Shown here piece after piece: positions 22,483 to 29,927 of a stretch of 36,723 bases of DNA (its first letter is position 1; every line of letters begins with the position of its first letter). Below the pieces are notes generated by a model that made no database searches, was not told the DNA's origin, and worked only from the letters and a program-made list of their open reading frames with translations. Origin of the DNA: JACPHB01 sp964553885 (lineage in GTDB: Bacteria; Patescibacteriota; Minisyncoccia; UBA10092); contig CAZKLP010000004.1 in assembly GCA_964553885.1 (NCBI GenBank), positions 1 to 36,723 of the forward strand. Reading direction: 5' to 3'. The position numbers were made by a program, and so were the translations under genes.

Positions 22483-23988
22483 CTAAATTATTTCAATATC
22501 ATGCGGCTTACTTTCTTCCCAAGCCGCTTGGCTCATGCGCACAAACTTACGATGGAAAGGTTTCTGTAAATCTTCAATTGTTGCCGCTCCGGCGTAAGTC
22601 ATTCCGGAGCGAAGGCCGCTTACTAAAGCGCCTAAAACGCGAATAAGAGGACCGCGGTAAGACACATGTCCGGTAACTCCTTCCGGTTGAATCATATCTT
22701 TAAGGCCAGATTTAATAAAATCATCCCCTTTGATACCAAGATTGACATTTAAAGAAGACATTCCCCGCACAACTTTAACTAACTTGCCATTATCATCAAT
22801 AATATCACCGGGACTTTCATCGGTGCCGGAAAATAAAGTGCCGATCATTACGGTTGAAGCGCCGCAAGCGATGGCAATTGAAATATCGCGAGGATAACGA
22901 ACTCCGCCGTCGGCAATAATCGGAATTCCATGTTTTTTCGCCTCGCGGGCACACTCCAAAATCGCCGAGACCTGCGGCACGCCAGCTCCAGCGATAATTC
23001 TTGTAGAACAAGTGGCGCCAGGACCAATGCCGATTTTTATACCATCAATACTTACGAGTTTGACGTAATCGCACACCGCTTCAAATGTGACGACGTTCCC
23101 AACAATAAGTTCGCATTTTGGAAAATTGGTTTTAATGGCTCTTGCTGTTTCTATTGGCTTTCTGGCGTGAGCATGAGCAACATCAAGAACTAAAACATCG
23201 GCGCCGGCAAGTAAAAGTTGATCTACGCGACCAAGCAAGCCGGCAACGCCTTTTTCAATACCGATAGCGGCGCCAACGCGCAGCCTGCCGTTTTCATCTT
23301 TTGTCGCGTCAGGAAAAGACGCGTAGCGAAACAAATCTTTTTTAGTCATCAGCCCAAGAAGTTCTCCGCGTTCGTTAATAAAAGGAAGTTTCCCCAAAAG
23401 CGGTTGTTCTTTGAAAACATGCTCGGCAAGTTTTTTGGCTTTTTTCTCGGTAAGCGAAATATTGTCTGTCTCTATAACGATAAGCTGTTCGCGGAGTTTC
23501 ATGTATTTGCCGACCATTTCGGAATCTTCCGCGTTTGCGATTTCATATTTTGTGATAAGGCCAAGAAATTTTTTAGAAATATCTGCATCGATAATAAGGA
23601 CGCTGTCAATCTGATGTTCCGTCATCAATTCGCGGGCGCGACTAACTGAATCGCCGGGGAAAAGCGTGTAAGGCCCCCTAATAAGACCTTCTTCGGCCGT
23701 TTTAACTTTTTTAACTTCTTCAACTTGCCTTTCAATATTCATATTTCTATGAATAATACCCATACCGCCGTATCGCGCCATGGCAATTGCCATTTTGCTT
23801 TCAGTAACGGTGTCCATATTGGCGCTTATAATCGGAATCGCCAACTTAATTTTAGCGGTAAGACGAGTCGCGGTTGTCGGCCCGCCTTCTTTTTCCGCCC
23901 GAGTCTCTAAATCCGAATATTGCGGTCTTAAACAAATATTTGAAAAAGTGAGGCCTTCTTTTATGAATTCGTCACGCCAATCGGGCAT
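22483..23988 (-). CDS. guaB: IMP dehydrogenase
   Basis: 501 aa from the ATG at 23988 (MPDWRDEFIKEGLTFSNI), which has GGGGA 4 nt upstream; the open frame continues to 24045. Converts IMP to XMP with NAD+, the committed step to GMP. TIM-barrel start (AIPIISANMDTVTESKMAIAMARYGGMGIIHRN), two CBS domains inserted at about 95-215, and the catalytic loop IGIGPGATCSTR, where Cys is the nucleophile; the usual GSICTTR is slightly altered. Overlaps the upstream phosphoribosyltransferase gene by 28 nt, consistent with a purine-related pair. Confidence 0.95.
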   Translation of the reverse strand: MPDWRDEFIKEGLTFSNICLRPQYSDLETRAEKEGGPTTATRLTAKIKLAIPIISANMDTVTESKMAIAMARYGGMGIIHRNMNIERQVEEVKKVKTAEEGLIRGPYTLFPGDSVSRARELMTEHQIDSVLIIDADISKKFLGLITKYEIANAEDSEMVGKYMKLREQLIVIETDNISLTEKKAKKLAEHVFKEQPLLGKLPFINERGELLGLMTKKDLFRYASFPDATKDENGRLRVGAAIGIEKGVAGLLGRVDQLLLAGADVLVLDVAHAHARKPIETARAIKTNFPKCELIVGNVVTFEAVCDYVKLVSIDGIKIGIGPGATCSTRIIAGAGVPQVSAILECAREAKKHGIPIIADGGVRYPRDISIAIACGASTVMIGTLFSGTDESPGDIIDDNGKLVKVVRGMSSLNVNLGIKGDDFIKSGLKDMIQPEGVTGHVSYRGPLIRVLGALVSGLRSGMTYAGAATIEDLQKPFHRKFVRMSQAAWEESKPHDIEII

Positions 23989-24431
23989 ACTATCCCCTTT
24001 CTTCCTTTGGATAACACCACTTCGTATCCTCCTTCTCCTTCCCATAACGCAAAACGAATCCAGATATTATTTTCTTTCTCTCTTGCCCATATATTTGGTT
24101 TGCAAATGCTTTTTGAATTGTAGAAAAGCGAAACGCAAAAAATTCCTTGTTCTATGTAATGAAGTATGGTTTTGCCGGTATCAACGATATCTTCCGCAAT
24201 AATGCTGCGCTTTGTCGGCGCTAGAAGCAGAGGTAGATCCAAGCGATAATGCAAACATACGGCGAAAACTGTTCCTCCGGCCGGGATACCGTAAACACCG
24301 TCAAAATAATAACCTAAAATAGGCACTATATTTTCCGGCTTTAATTTTTCAACAATTATGGGCAGATCTTCAAAAAAATCTTCAATTTCATAAACAACTT
24401 CCGCCACTCCGTTGTGAAAGCTTTCGTACAT
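23961..24431 (-). CDS. Phosphoribosyltransferase-domain protein
   Basis: 156 aa. The PRPP-binding motif is IIAEDIVDTGKTIL (about residues 77-90; two acidic residues then D-T-G-K-T), preceded by YGIPAGGTVFAVCL and KLKPENIVPILGYYFDGVYGIPAGG folding elements. Type I PRTases make nucleotides from bases and PRPP; overlap with guaB suggests purine salvage (hypoxanthine/guanine type), but no hood signature decides the base. GAGGAG lies 5 nt before the ATG, one of the clearest Shine-Dalgarno sequences here. Confidence 0.8.
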   Translation of the reverse strand: MYESFHNGVAEVVYEIEDFFEDLPIIVEKLKPENIVPILGYYFDGVYGIPAGGTVFAVCLHYRLDLPLLLAPTKRSIIAEDIVDTGKTILHYIEQGIFCVSLFYNSKSICKPNIWAREKENNIWIRFALWEGEGGYEVVLSKGRKGIVCPIGVTNS

Positions 24432-24499
24432 TTTCTCTCCTCATTTTTTAAAGATCTAAATTTAGAATTTAATAACTATACCAAAAAATAAACTTTTTG

Positions 24500-24535
24500 C
24501 AATTTTTATAACTTTTACAATTTTTATAATTTTAC
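24500..24535. repeat. 18-bp tandem repeat next to the left end of cassette 2
   Basis: CAATTTTTATAACTTTTA is followed directly by CAATTTTTATAATTTTAC, two units of 18 bp that differ at two positions. It runs into the left terminal inverted repeat at 24532. A similar short direct repeat (GTACTTGCAATAAA at 24628, GTACTTACAATAAA at 24653) lies inside the cassette. Confidence 0.55.
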
Positions 24536-24567
24536 CACTTAATTTCCGATCGGTTATTAAGTTGTTA
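24532..24567. repeat. Left terminal palindrome of cassette 2
   Basis: Begins TTACCACTTAATTTCCGATC, with a CGATCG core. The palindrome itself is imperfect (14 of 18 pairs). Its outer 22 bases (24532-24553) are the exact inverse of 25267-25288. Confidence 0.85.
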
Positions 24568-24656
24568 AAAATTAAAATATACAATTAAAAGAAAAAGTGT
24601 AGTTTAAAAAATTAAAAAATTATTAGAGTACTTGCAATAAAAAATGTTCACGGTAC

Positions 24657-25208
24657 TTACAATAAATGGAATTTATTTTTAAGATCTAAATCAATATCCG
24701 TGTTTTTAACTCGCAAAAATCTGACATACGGCGAGAGATTGAAAATTTCAATTATAAAATCAATTTCATTTTTGCATTCGTAGGGATGAATAAATACGCT
24801 TTTTTGCACAGGATAAAATCCGAGTTCTTTTAATTTTTCAACCAACGCCACCCGTCCCCGTCTTTCATCTTCTGGAATATCAAAAATAACCAAGCGCCAA
24901 ATGCCGTCCCATATTATCGGTCTTTTTATCCGAATTTTGTCTAAATCATACTTTAAAATTCTCTTCTTCCCGCTGTCTGTTAAAATAATATTTACCGTTC
25001 CATCGCTACTTTCTTTGTAATCCACCATCTTTGACCGATACAATTCCCTTATCGCCCGTTTTAAATTTCTTTCATTGATTTTTTTTCACTCCTTGACCAT
25101 GCTTTTAACAATTCTAAAATAATGATCCGGCCTTCTTGTTAAACTCAAAGAAGCTCCTCCTATTAAGAGGAGCATAACTTTTTTAGACATTGATCCCATC
25201 CGTTCCAT
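24657..25208 (-). pseudogene. PaaX-like / Cas2-like gene interrupted by in-frame TGA
   Basis: Same 552-nt length as the 3545-4096 gene. From the ATG at 25208 (alternatives 25199 and 25190) it reads MERMGSMSKKVMLLLIGG..., 40 codons, then TGA (25088..25086). The same frame resumes KKINERNLKRAIRELYRSKM and ends with the Cas2/PaaX domain (WDGIWRLVIFDIPED, then LKELGFYPVQKSVFIHP). No length change is needed to join the parts, so one substitution (from memory of relatives, probably TGG Trp to TGA) explains it. A 128-aa product could restart from TTG at 25043. Promoter at 25238-25266. Confidence 0.8.
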
Positions 25209-25237
25209 ATCTATAATTGTTTCGTATTTATAAAAAT

Positions 25238-25266
25238 AGTATATTTCAAAAATTACCACTTTGCAA
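25238..25266 (-). promoter_or_regulatory. Promoter of the cassette 2 gene, -35 inside the palindrome
   Basis: TTGCAA (25266..25261), 17-nt spacer, TATACT (25243..25238). The -35 lies within the right-hand palindrome (25253-25288), so a protein bound there would repress the gene. Confidence 0.6.
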
Positions 25267-25479
25267 CCGATCGGAAATTAAGTGGTAAATTACAAATATA
25301 ATAGAATTATTTTTAGTGAAAAGTTTGAAACGTTTTTGTATACGATAGGCATGCGCAAATCTTCTAAGCCATGTTCCTGTCGCATCGGAAGAAAGCGCCC
25401 AAATTAAATCCTGGTGTTGAACAAAAATTAACCGAAGAAGCTCTCGCAACAGCGCATTAGTCTTTTGCAGTTCGGTCAT
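25246..25479 (-). CDS. Small hypothetical protein ending inside the cassette palindrome
   Basis: 77 aa from the ATG at 25479 (MTELQKTNALLRELLRLIFVQHQ), which has GGGGGA 6 nt upstream. The frame is open upstream into trmD, but the Shine-Dalgarno favours this start. Amphipathic and basic helices, no recognised domain. The last 11 codons (ISDRLQSGNF, stop TGA) are read through the palindrome 25253-25288, as if the cassette had landed in the 3' end of an existing gene. It follows trmD by about 70 nt. It may not be a real gene. Confidence 0.35.
   Translation of the reverse strand: MTELQKTNALLRELLRLIFVQHQDLIWALSSDATGTWLRRFAHAYRIQKRFKLFTKNNSIIFVIYHLISDRLQSGNF
25253..25288. repeat. Right terminal palindrome of cassette 2
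   Basis: 36 bp, outer arms TTACCACTT and AAGTGGTAA, central CCGATCGG. It overlaps the -35 of the cassette gene and the 3' end of the small ORF 25246-25479. Confidence 0.9.
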
Positions 25480-25552
25480 CAGATATCCCCCATTAGTATA
25501 TTTATTGAAAGAATAATAATTGTAATCAATCACATCAAACGCAATTAAATTG

Positions 25553-26332
25553 TCAAATCGTTTTTTGATGTTTCTTTCGCCATTCCTCCCGCCCATTATG
25601 GGCGAGGCTCGACTGGCGAGCTTCTCGCCAGGCGGCTATTTTTTTATGATTCCCGGAAAGAAGAACTTTTGGAACGGCGTATTTTTTATCGCGCTTGCCC
25701 CGCCCTGGCGATGACCATTTGAAAACTTCCGGACGGGTGTAAACCGGAACGCCAACTCCAAATCGCTTTTCTTCAAGCGATTCGTTTTTTCCCAAAACAC
25801 CGGTAATATGACGCGATACCGCGTCAATAACAACCATCGCCGGAAGTTCGCCTCCGGTAAGAACATATGGACCTATGGATATTTCACCAAAATTAAAACC
25901 TAAATTCTGAATAATTTTTTTAATCCTGTCATCAACTCCTTCGTAGTGGCCGGCAATCATTATTATATGATCATATTTTTTTGAGAGTTCTGTGGCCATT
26001 TTTGAATCAAATTGCTTTCCGGCCACTGAAAACAGCACAACCTTAATTCCTGCGGCCGCAGGAATTAAGGTTTGATTAGTTTTTCTTTTTAAATTATTTT
26101 TTCGTTTTAAAATTGAATAGAGCGCTTTTGCAAGCGGCTCGATTTTGAAAACCATCCCCGGACCGCCGCCGAAGGGTTTATCATCAACTTTATTGTGTTT
26201 ATCGGTTGAAAATTTTCTTAAATCAATAATATTTATATTTATCTTCCCGTTTTTTTGGGCGCGCCGAATTATACTCTCATTTAAATAAGATTCAAAAATT
26301 TTTGGGAAAATTGTTATAACGTCAAATTTCAT
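25553..26332 (-). CDS. trmD: tRNA (guanine-37-N1)-methyltransferase
   Basis: 259 aa. Methylates G37 of tRNAs with SAM; a SPOUT trefoil-knot enzyme. Signatures: MKFDVITIFPKIFESYLNESI, DKPFGGGPGMVF (51-62), IAGHYEGVDDRI, SIGPYVLTGGELPAMVVIDAVSR and PEVFKWSSPGRG. Two stretches look inserted: residues about 88-98 (TLIPAAAGIKV), coded by a perfect 34-bp palindrome (26039-26072), and near 235-248 (EARQSSLAHNG), coded by a double palindrome (25590-25631) just after the usual LLSGNH-KKIAAW end. Catalytic motifs are intact, so the enzyme is likely active. Confidence 0.95.
   Translation of the reverse strand: MKFDVITIFPKIFESYLNESIIRRAQKNGKININIIDLRKFSTDKHNKVDDKPFGGGPGMVFKIEPLAKALYSILKRKNNLKRKTNQTLIPAAAGIKVVLFSVAGKQFDSKMATELSKKYDHIIMIAGHYEGVDDRIKKIIQNLGFNFGEISIGPYVLTGGELPAMVVIDAVSRHITGVLGKNESLEEKRFGVGVPVYTRPEVFKWSSPGRGKRDKKYAVPKVLLSGNHKKIAAWREARQSSLAHNGREEWRKKHQKTI
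25590..25631. repeat. Double palindromic element in the trmD 3' region
   Basis: CGCCCAT-T-ATGGGCG (25590-25604) and CTGGCGAG-CTT-CTCGCCAG (25613-25631), 8 bp apart, in frame in trmD. Confidence 0.75.
26039..26072. repeat. Perfect 34-bp palindrome inside trmD
   Basis: 17-bp arms around GCGGCCGC; the arm reads AACCTTAATTCCTGCGG. It encodes TLIPAAAGIKV in a loop of TrmD. The arm shares the CCT[CT]AATTCCT pattern with the 17037-17070 palindrome. Confidence 0.9.
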
Positions 26333-26360
26333 GGGTTATAACCAAATAATAATGAATTTT

Positions 26361-26392
26361 AGGAAAATTTAAAAGCCCTATTGCGTTAGGGC
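26361..26392 (-). terminator. Terminator of the DUF4015 gene
   Basis: Minus strand GCCCTA-ACGCAA-TAGGGC (26392..26375) then TTTTAAATTTT. It overlaps the gene's last codons. Confidence 0.75.
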
Positions 26393-27457
26393 CTTTCTAT
26401 TATAGTTACTTCCGGCATTCCACAGCATAAAACCGGTAATACCAAGATCTTTCGATGCCCTAATCTGAGCCTTCACTTCTTGCGGACCATAGTAAACAAC
26501 CGGGCCACAGCTGTAAATATTGGTAATGCTAAAATCCTGAATCCACGGCCTAACTTCTATTTTAAATCCTGCCACATGAAGCCTTTTAAGACCGAGTTCA
26601 AGGGTTTTGCTGTAAACAATATACGGGTGGGCGTTTGGATCTCTAAGCCCGAATTCTCCGCATTTGTAATGCGACGGATAAGCCATTGGGCTTATCACGT
26701 CAAAGAATTCGGCGATATCAGAAAGTTTTTGTCCAATACCGGGTTCTGACCCGTTAGCAAATACCTCGCCGAAAATATCTACGGACAGAATAACGTTGAC
26801 ATTATTTTTGGCAGCGTAATTTTTAAGCTCCTTATTAAGAGTGGAAAAAACTCGCCGCATTACCTGATACCGATCTTTTCCGTCCCAAACTGGATACAAA
26901 ATATTATTTTTCAGATTACAATTGCCAAGATCGGATGGAAATCTTATGTAATCAAAGTTTATTTCATCAAGACCCATGTCAATTCCGGTCTTGGCAATTC
27001 CAATATTGTAATCAATAACTTCATCCGAAGCCATATCAACCCAATACCTTTGCCAAGCTTTTCTGCCTGAAAAACACATGTCATCGTTTTTATTTCTTAT
27101 GGCGAGATACGGCCGTGTTTTGGCAAGATATGAATCCTGAAACATAACCAAGCGTCCAATAACATAAATTCCTTTTTGGTGAAAGCGAGTGATCAGATTT
27201 TTAACGTATTGATTAACCTGGGGTTTATCCACCTTAAAATCAATAACAACGGCGTTTAATTCCGTGCCGTCAAAAAGCGAAAAAATATATTCAATTTTCG
27301 AAGAGTTATAAAGATGGTCGGCGCTAATATATACCGCTTTAATTTTACCGGACTGAAATACCGATTCAGAAATAGCATCAGTCGACTTTAACAAAAAAGC
27401 CTGAATTAAAAAAAAACTGCTTAACGAAAATAGTAAAATTCCTGCCAGGCGCTTCAC
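26378..27457 (-). CDS. DUF4015 putative glycoside hydrolase (exported or membrane-anchored)
   Basis: 359 aa. N-terminal signal/anchor (KRLAGILLFSLSSFFLIQAFLL, 2-23), then a TIM-barrel-like domain: KAVYISADHL, NAVVIDFKVD, KGIYVIGRLVMFQDSYLA, GLDEINFDYIRFPSD, VILSVDIFGEVF, FFDVISPMAYPSHY, IEVRPWIQDF and GITGFMLWNAGSNY. This series is that of DUF4015 (putative glycosyl hydrolase, YbbD/GH-like). The Asp/Glu residues in ELNAVVIDF and DEINFDYIRFP are candidate catalytic acids. It probably acts outside the membrane on a polysaccharide; substrate unknown. Own terminator. Confidence 0.83.
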   Translation of the reverse strand: MKRLAGILLFSLSSFFLIQAFLLKSTDAISESVFQSGKIKAVYISADHLYNSSKIEYIFSLFDGTELNAVVIDFKVDKPQVNQYVKNLITRFHQKGIYVIGRLVMFQDSYLAKTRPYLAIRNKNDDMCFSGRKAWQRYWVDMASDEVIDYNIGIAKTGIDMGLDEINFDYIRFPSDLGNCNLKNNILYPVWDGKDRYQVMRRVFSTLNKELKNYAAKNNVNVILSVDIFGEVFANGSEPGIGQKLSDIAEFFDVISPMAYPSHYKCGEFGLRDPNAHPYIVYSKTLELGLKRLHVAGFKIEVRPWIQDFSITNIYSCGPVVYYGPQEVKAQIRASKDLGITGFMLWNAGSNYNRKALTQ

Positions 27458-27526
27458 CGGTTTTACCTCTTATTTTAAAGATCAATAAAAAATAATTGTA
27501 AATCTAATAAATTGAAATAGCAAAAA

Positions 27527-27558
27527 TAAAACCGACCTGCAATTGCGGGTCGGTTTTA
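27527..27558 (-). terminator. khpA terminator
   Basis: Minus strand AAAACCGACCCGC-AATT-GCAGGTCGGTTTT, then ATTTTT. A long stem (13 bp with one G-T pair); A/T flanks make it partly bidirectional. Confidence 0.85.
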
Positions 27559-27570
27559 TTTTTTCATGGA

Positions 27571-27897
27571 TTAAAGCTGCTTCAAATCTTCCACAACTTC
27601 ATCCATCATATTTCTGGGTCTTTCCCTTTGGGGACGAGGCGCGGCGCCTTCCGGCTCTTCTATCTTTAAGTTAACGCGCGCGTTGTGGCGAGCGCCAACT
27701 ATGCGAAGAAGAGTCCGAAGAGCTTTCGCGGTAGAACCCTGTCGTCCAATGAGCATGCCCATATCTTCTTGATGAACCCTTAGGTCTAACAGAACCCCCA
27801 TCTCGTCAACCTTGCGCTCAACTTTGACATCGTCGGGATGATCAACAATTGACTTTACAAGGTATTCAAGAAATTCCTGATCAACTGGTTTAGCCAT
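27571..27897 (-). CDS. khpA: KH-domain RNA-binding protein KhpA
   Basis: 108 aa. A single KH domain with the GxxG loop in MLIGRQGSTAKALRTLLRIVG (about 48-67); N-terminal FLEYLVKSIVDHPDDVKVE is typical of KhpA (YlqC). Longer than most (about 80 aa) by an acidic, Arg/Pro-containing tail. KhpA pairs with KhpB/Jag and influences division and RNA stability in Gram-positives. It follows rpsP, as in many genomes (rpsP-khpA-rimM-trmD), but here has its own strong promoter. Confidence 0.93.
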   Translation of the reverse strand: MAKPVDQEFLEYLVKSIVDHPDDVKVERKVDEMGVLLDLRVHQEDMGMLIGRQGSTAKALRTLLRIVGARHNARVNLKIEEPEGAAPRPQRERPRNMMDEVVEDLKQL

Positions 27898-27959
27898 TTC
27901 TTTTCTAGTAAATACTGATTAAAGTTTTAGTAGGTCGACCTATCTACTAATTTCTGATT

Positions 27960-27988
27960 AGTATAGCAAACGCGGGATGTTTTGTCAA
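27960..27988 (-). promoter_or_regulatory. khpA promoter at the rpsP stop codon
   Basis: TTGACA (27988..27983), 17-nt spacer, TATACT (27965..27960). It overlaps the last bases of rpsP. The leader of about 55 nt holds an imperfect inverted repeat around GGTCGACC. Confidence 0.8.
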
Positions 27989-28278
27989 CTAATAACCGCT
28001 TCTTTAATATTTTTAGCTTTTTTATGAACCGGGATTTTTTTTCCGGAAATTACGCCCTGTGAAATTAAAAGATTGTGAACTGTCGCCGATGGCTGGGCGC
28101 CTTTAGAAATCCAATATAAAATTCTGTCTTTATTTAAACTAATCGCTTTCGTTTTGCGATTGACGTTGCCTAAGAGTTCCAAATATTTCCGCTTGGCGGC
28201 AGCGGTTTTTTGTGTAACCACAACCCTAAAAGTCGCGGTATGAATTTTCCCAACTTTTTGCAAGCGTATTACAAGCAT
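27985..28278 (-). CDS. rpsP: 30S ribosomal protein S16
   Basis: 97 aa. Starts MLVIRLQKVGKIHTATFRVVV, with LNKDRILYWISKGAQPSATVHNLL as the conserved C-terminal half. It binds 16S rRNA early in 30S assembly. It begins 4 nt after the groL stop, an unusual linkage: it would be carried on the groE transcript. No terminator separates them. Confidence 0.96.
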   Translation of the reverse strand: MLVIRLQKVGKIHTATFRVVVTQKTAAAKRKYLELLGNVNRKTKAISLNKDRILYWISKGAQPSATVHNLLISQGVISGKKIPVHKKAKNIKEAVIS

Positions 28279-28282
28279 AGTT

Positions 28283-29923
28283 TTACATTCCCATATCGCC
28301 TATACCGGGCATTCCTCCGGCTGGTGGGTTATTTTTTTCAGGGCTGTCGGCAACCAGCGTCTCGCTCGTCAGAAGCATTGAAGCGATTGAAGCGGCATTT
28401 TGCAAAGCGGTTCTGGTTACCTTTAAGGGGTCGATGACTCCATCTTTAATTAAATCGCTATACTCTCCGGTAACAGCATTAAAACCAATGCCTTTTTCTT
28501 TAGCGCTTACCATTTGAATCACTTCGTTATCATCTTTATTTGAATTTCTCGCGATAACCCTCATCGGCGACTCAAGTGCGTTTAATACCAAATTAATACC
28601 CTTGGCTTCATCGCCGAATTCAGCGGCATTCGCAGAAATTTTAAGATTTTTTATTTCTCTAGCCGCTTCAAAAAGCGCCACGCCGCCGCCGGCGACAATC
28701 CCTTCCTCAATCGCCGCTTTTGTGGCAGAAACTGCGTCTTCAATTCTAAACTTTTTTTCTTTCATCTCCGTTTCGGTTGCCGCCCCGACTTTTATAACCG
28801 CGACACCTCCGGAAAGTTTCGCTAGCCGCTCCTGCAGTTTTTCCCGGTCAAACTCCGATTCGGTTTTTTCAAGCTGGATTTTTATTTGTTTCATTCTCTT
28901 CTCTATTTCCGATTTAGAGCCGCCGCCACCGACAATGGTGGTATTATCTTTACCAGCAACCACTCTTTTGGCTTCTCCCAAAAAATTTAGCTCAATGTTT
29001 TCAAGCTTCATTCCTTTATCTTCCGAAATAACATCTCCATTAACCACCGCCGCAATGTCTTCCAAAAGTTCTTTTCTTCTATCTCCAAATCCGGGTGCCT
29101 TAACCGCCAAAACATTAAATACGCCCCTAAGTTTATTAACAACCAAAGTCGCAAGCGCCTCTCCTTCAATTTCATCAGCGATAATAACCAAATTTTTACT
29201 TCCGGACTTTACTACTTTTTCCAATAAAGGCATTATTTCAGCAAGCGATGATACTTTTTTATCGGTAATTAAAATATATGGTTTTTCCATGACCGATTCC
29301 ATCCGTTCGGCATCGGTTACCATATAGGCGCTGACGTATCCTTTGTCAAATTGAAGGCCCTCAACCAATTCATAAGCGATGCCCATTGTTTGCCCCTCTT
29401 CAACGGTAACCACGCCTTCTTTGCCAACCTTATTTATCACTTCAGCGATAAGCGATCCTATTTCTTCATCATTAGCGGAAATCGCCGCCACGTCTTTTAT
29501 TTTTTCTTTAGTTACCGGTTTGGAATTTTTTTTCAAAATTTCGGAAACCCTGGCAACCGCTTTGTCCATTCCGCGTTTTAAAACCATCGGGTTGGCGCCG
29601 GAATTTATAAGGTTTATTCCTTCGGCAATCATCGCCTGCGCCAAAACAACGGCCGTAGTAGTGCCATCGCCGGCAATATCGTTGGTTTTTGAAGCCGCTT
29701 CTTTAACCAGTTCGGCGCCGATATTTTCAAATTTATCTTTGAGTTCAATCTCTTTAGCGATGGTTACGCCATCGTTAGTGATTACTGGCGCCCCGAATCC
29801 CTTGTCTAAAATCACGTTGCGACCGCGAGGGCCAAGCGTAATTTTTACCGCGTTAGCCAACAGGTCAACGCCTTTTTTTATGGATTCTCTGGCGGAAACG
29901 CCGCTGATTATTTGCTTAGGCAT
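28283..29923 (-). CDS. groL: Chaperonin GroEL
   Basis: 546 aa, full length. Sixty-kDa chaperonin; apical, intermediate and equatorial signatures include VKITLGPRGRNVILDKGFG, DGVTIAKEIEL, AGDGTTTAVVLAQAM, ISANDEEIGSLIAEV, VEEGIVAGGGVALFEA-type ATPase segment (AIEEGIVAGGGVALFE), and the C-terminal GGMPGIGDMGM tail. Four nt after groES. The opposite strand contains a long open frame (28602-29327) that is a composition shadow. Confidence 0.98.
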   Translation of the reverse strand: MPKQIISGVSARESIKKGVDLLANAVKITLGPRGRNVILDKGFGAPVITNDGVTIAKEIELKDKFENIGAELVKEAASKTNDIAGDGTTTAVVLAQAMIAEGINLINSGANPMVLKRGMDKAVARVSEILKKNSKPVTKEKIKDVAAISANDEEIGSLIAEVINKVGKEGVVTVEEGQTMGIAYELVEGLQFDKGYVSAYMVTDAERMESVMEKPYILITDKKVSSLAEIMPLLEKVVKSGSKNLVIIADEIEGEALATLVVNKLRGVFNVLAVKAPGFGDRRKELLEDIAAVVNGDVISEDKGMKLENIELNFLGEAKRVVAGKDNTTIVGGGGSKSEIEKRMKQIKIQLEKTESEFDREKLQERLAKLSGGVAVIKVGAATETEMKEKKFRIEDAVSATKAAIEEGIVAGGGVALFEAAREIKNLKISANAAEFGDEAKGINLVLNALESPMRVIARNSNKDDNEVIQMVSAKEKGIGFNAVTGEYSDLIKDGVIDPLKVTRTALQNAASIASMLLTSETLVADSPEKNNPPAGGMPGIGDMGM

Positions 29924-29927
29924 ATAT

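Larger units (their letters stand above)
24532..25288. mobile_element. 757-bp Cas2/PaaX-like cassette with perfect 22-bp terminal inverted repeats
   Basis: Outer ends 24532-24553 and 25267-25288 are perfect 22-bp inverted repeats, each part of a larger palindrome with a CGATCG core. Inside is a single Cas2/PaaX-like gene (24657-25208). The same arrangement, with a different palindrome sequence, is at 3463-4160 (698 bp). I see no target-site duplication, so mobility is an inference. Confidence 0.5.

Noticed and set aside
23218..23649. 143-codon open frame on the + strand
   Set aside because: Antisense to guaB with no recognisable motif.
24628..24666. Direct repeat GTACTT[GA]CAATAAA as an attachment site
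   Set aside because: Only 14 bp, AT-rich, 25 bp apart, and no integrase nearby; noted only as a local repeat.
25086..25088. TGA recoded as an amino acid (alternative genetic code)
   Set aside because: TGA ends several frames cleanly (3545, 18792, 25246) and is not found inside the other conserved genes, so code 11 is more likely.
28602..29327. 241-codon open frame on the + strand
   Set aside because: It is antisense to groL, low-complexity Ser-rich, and follows the codon pattern of groL; a shadow frame.
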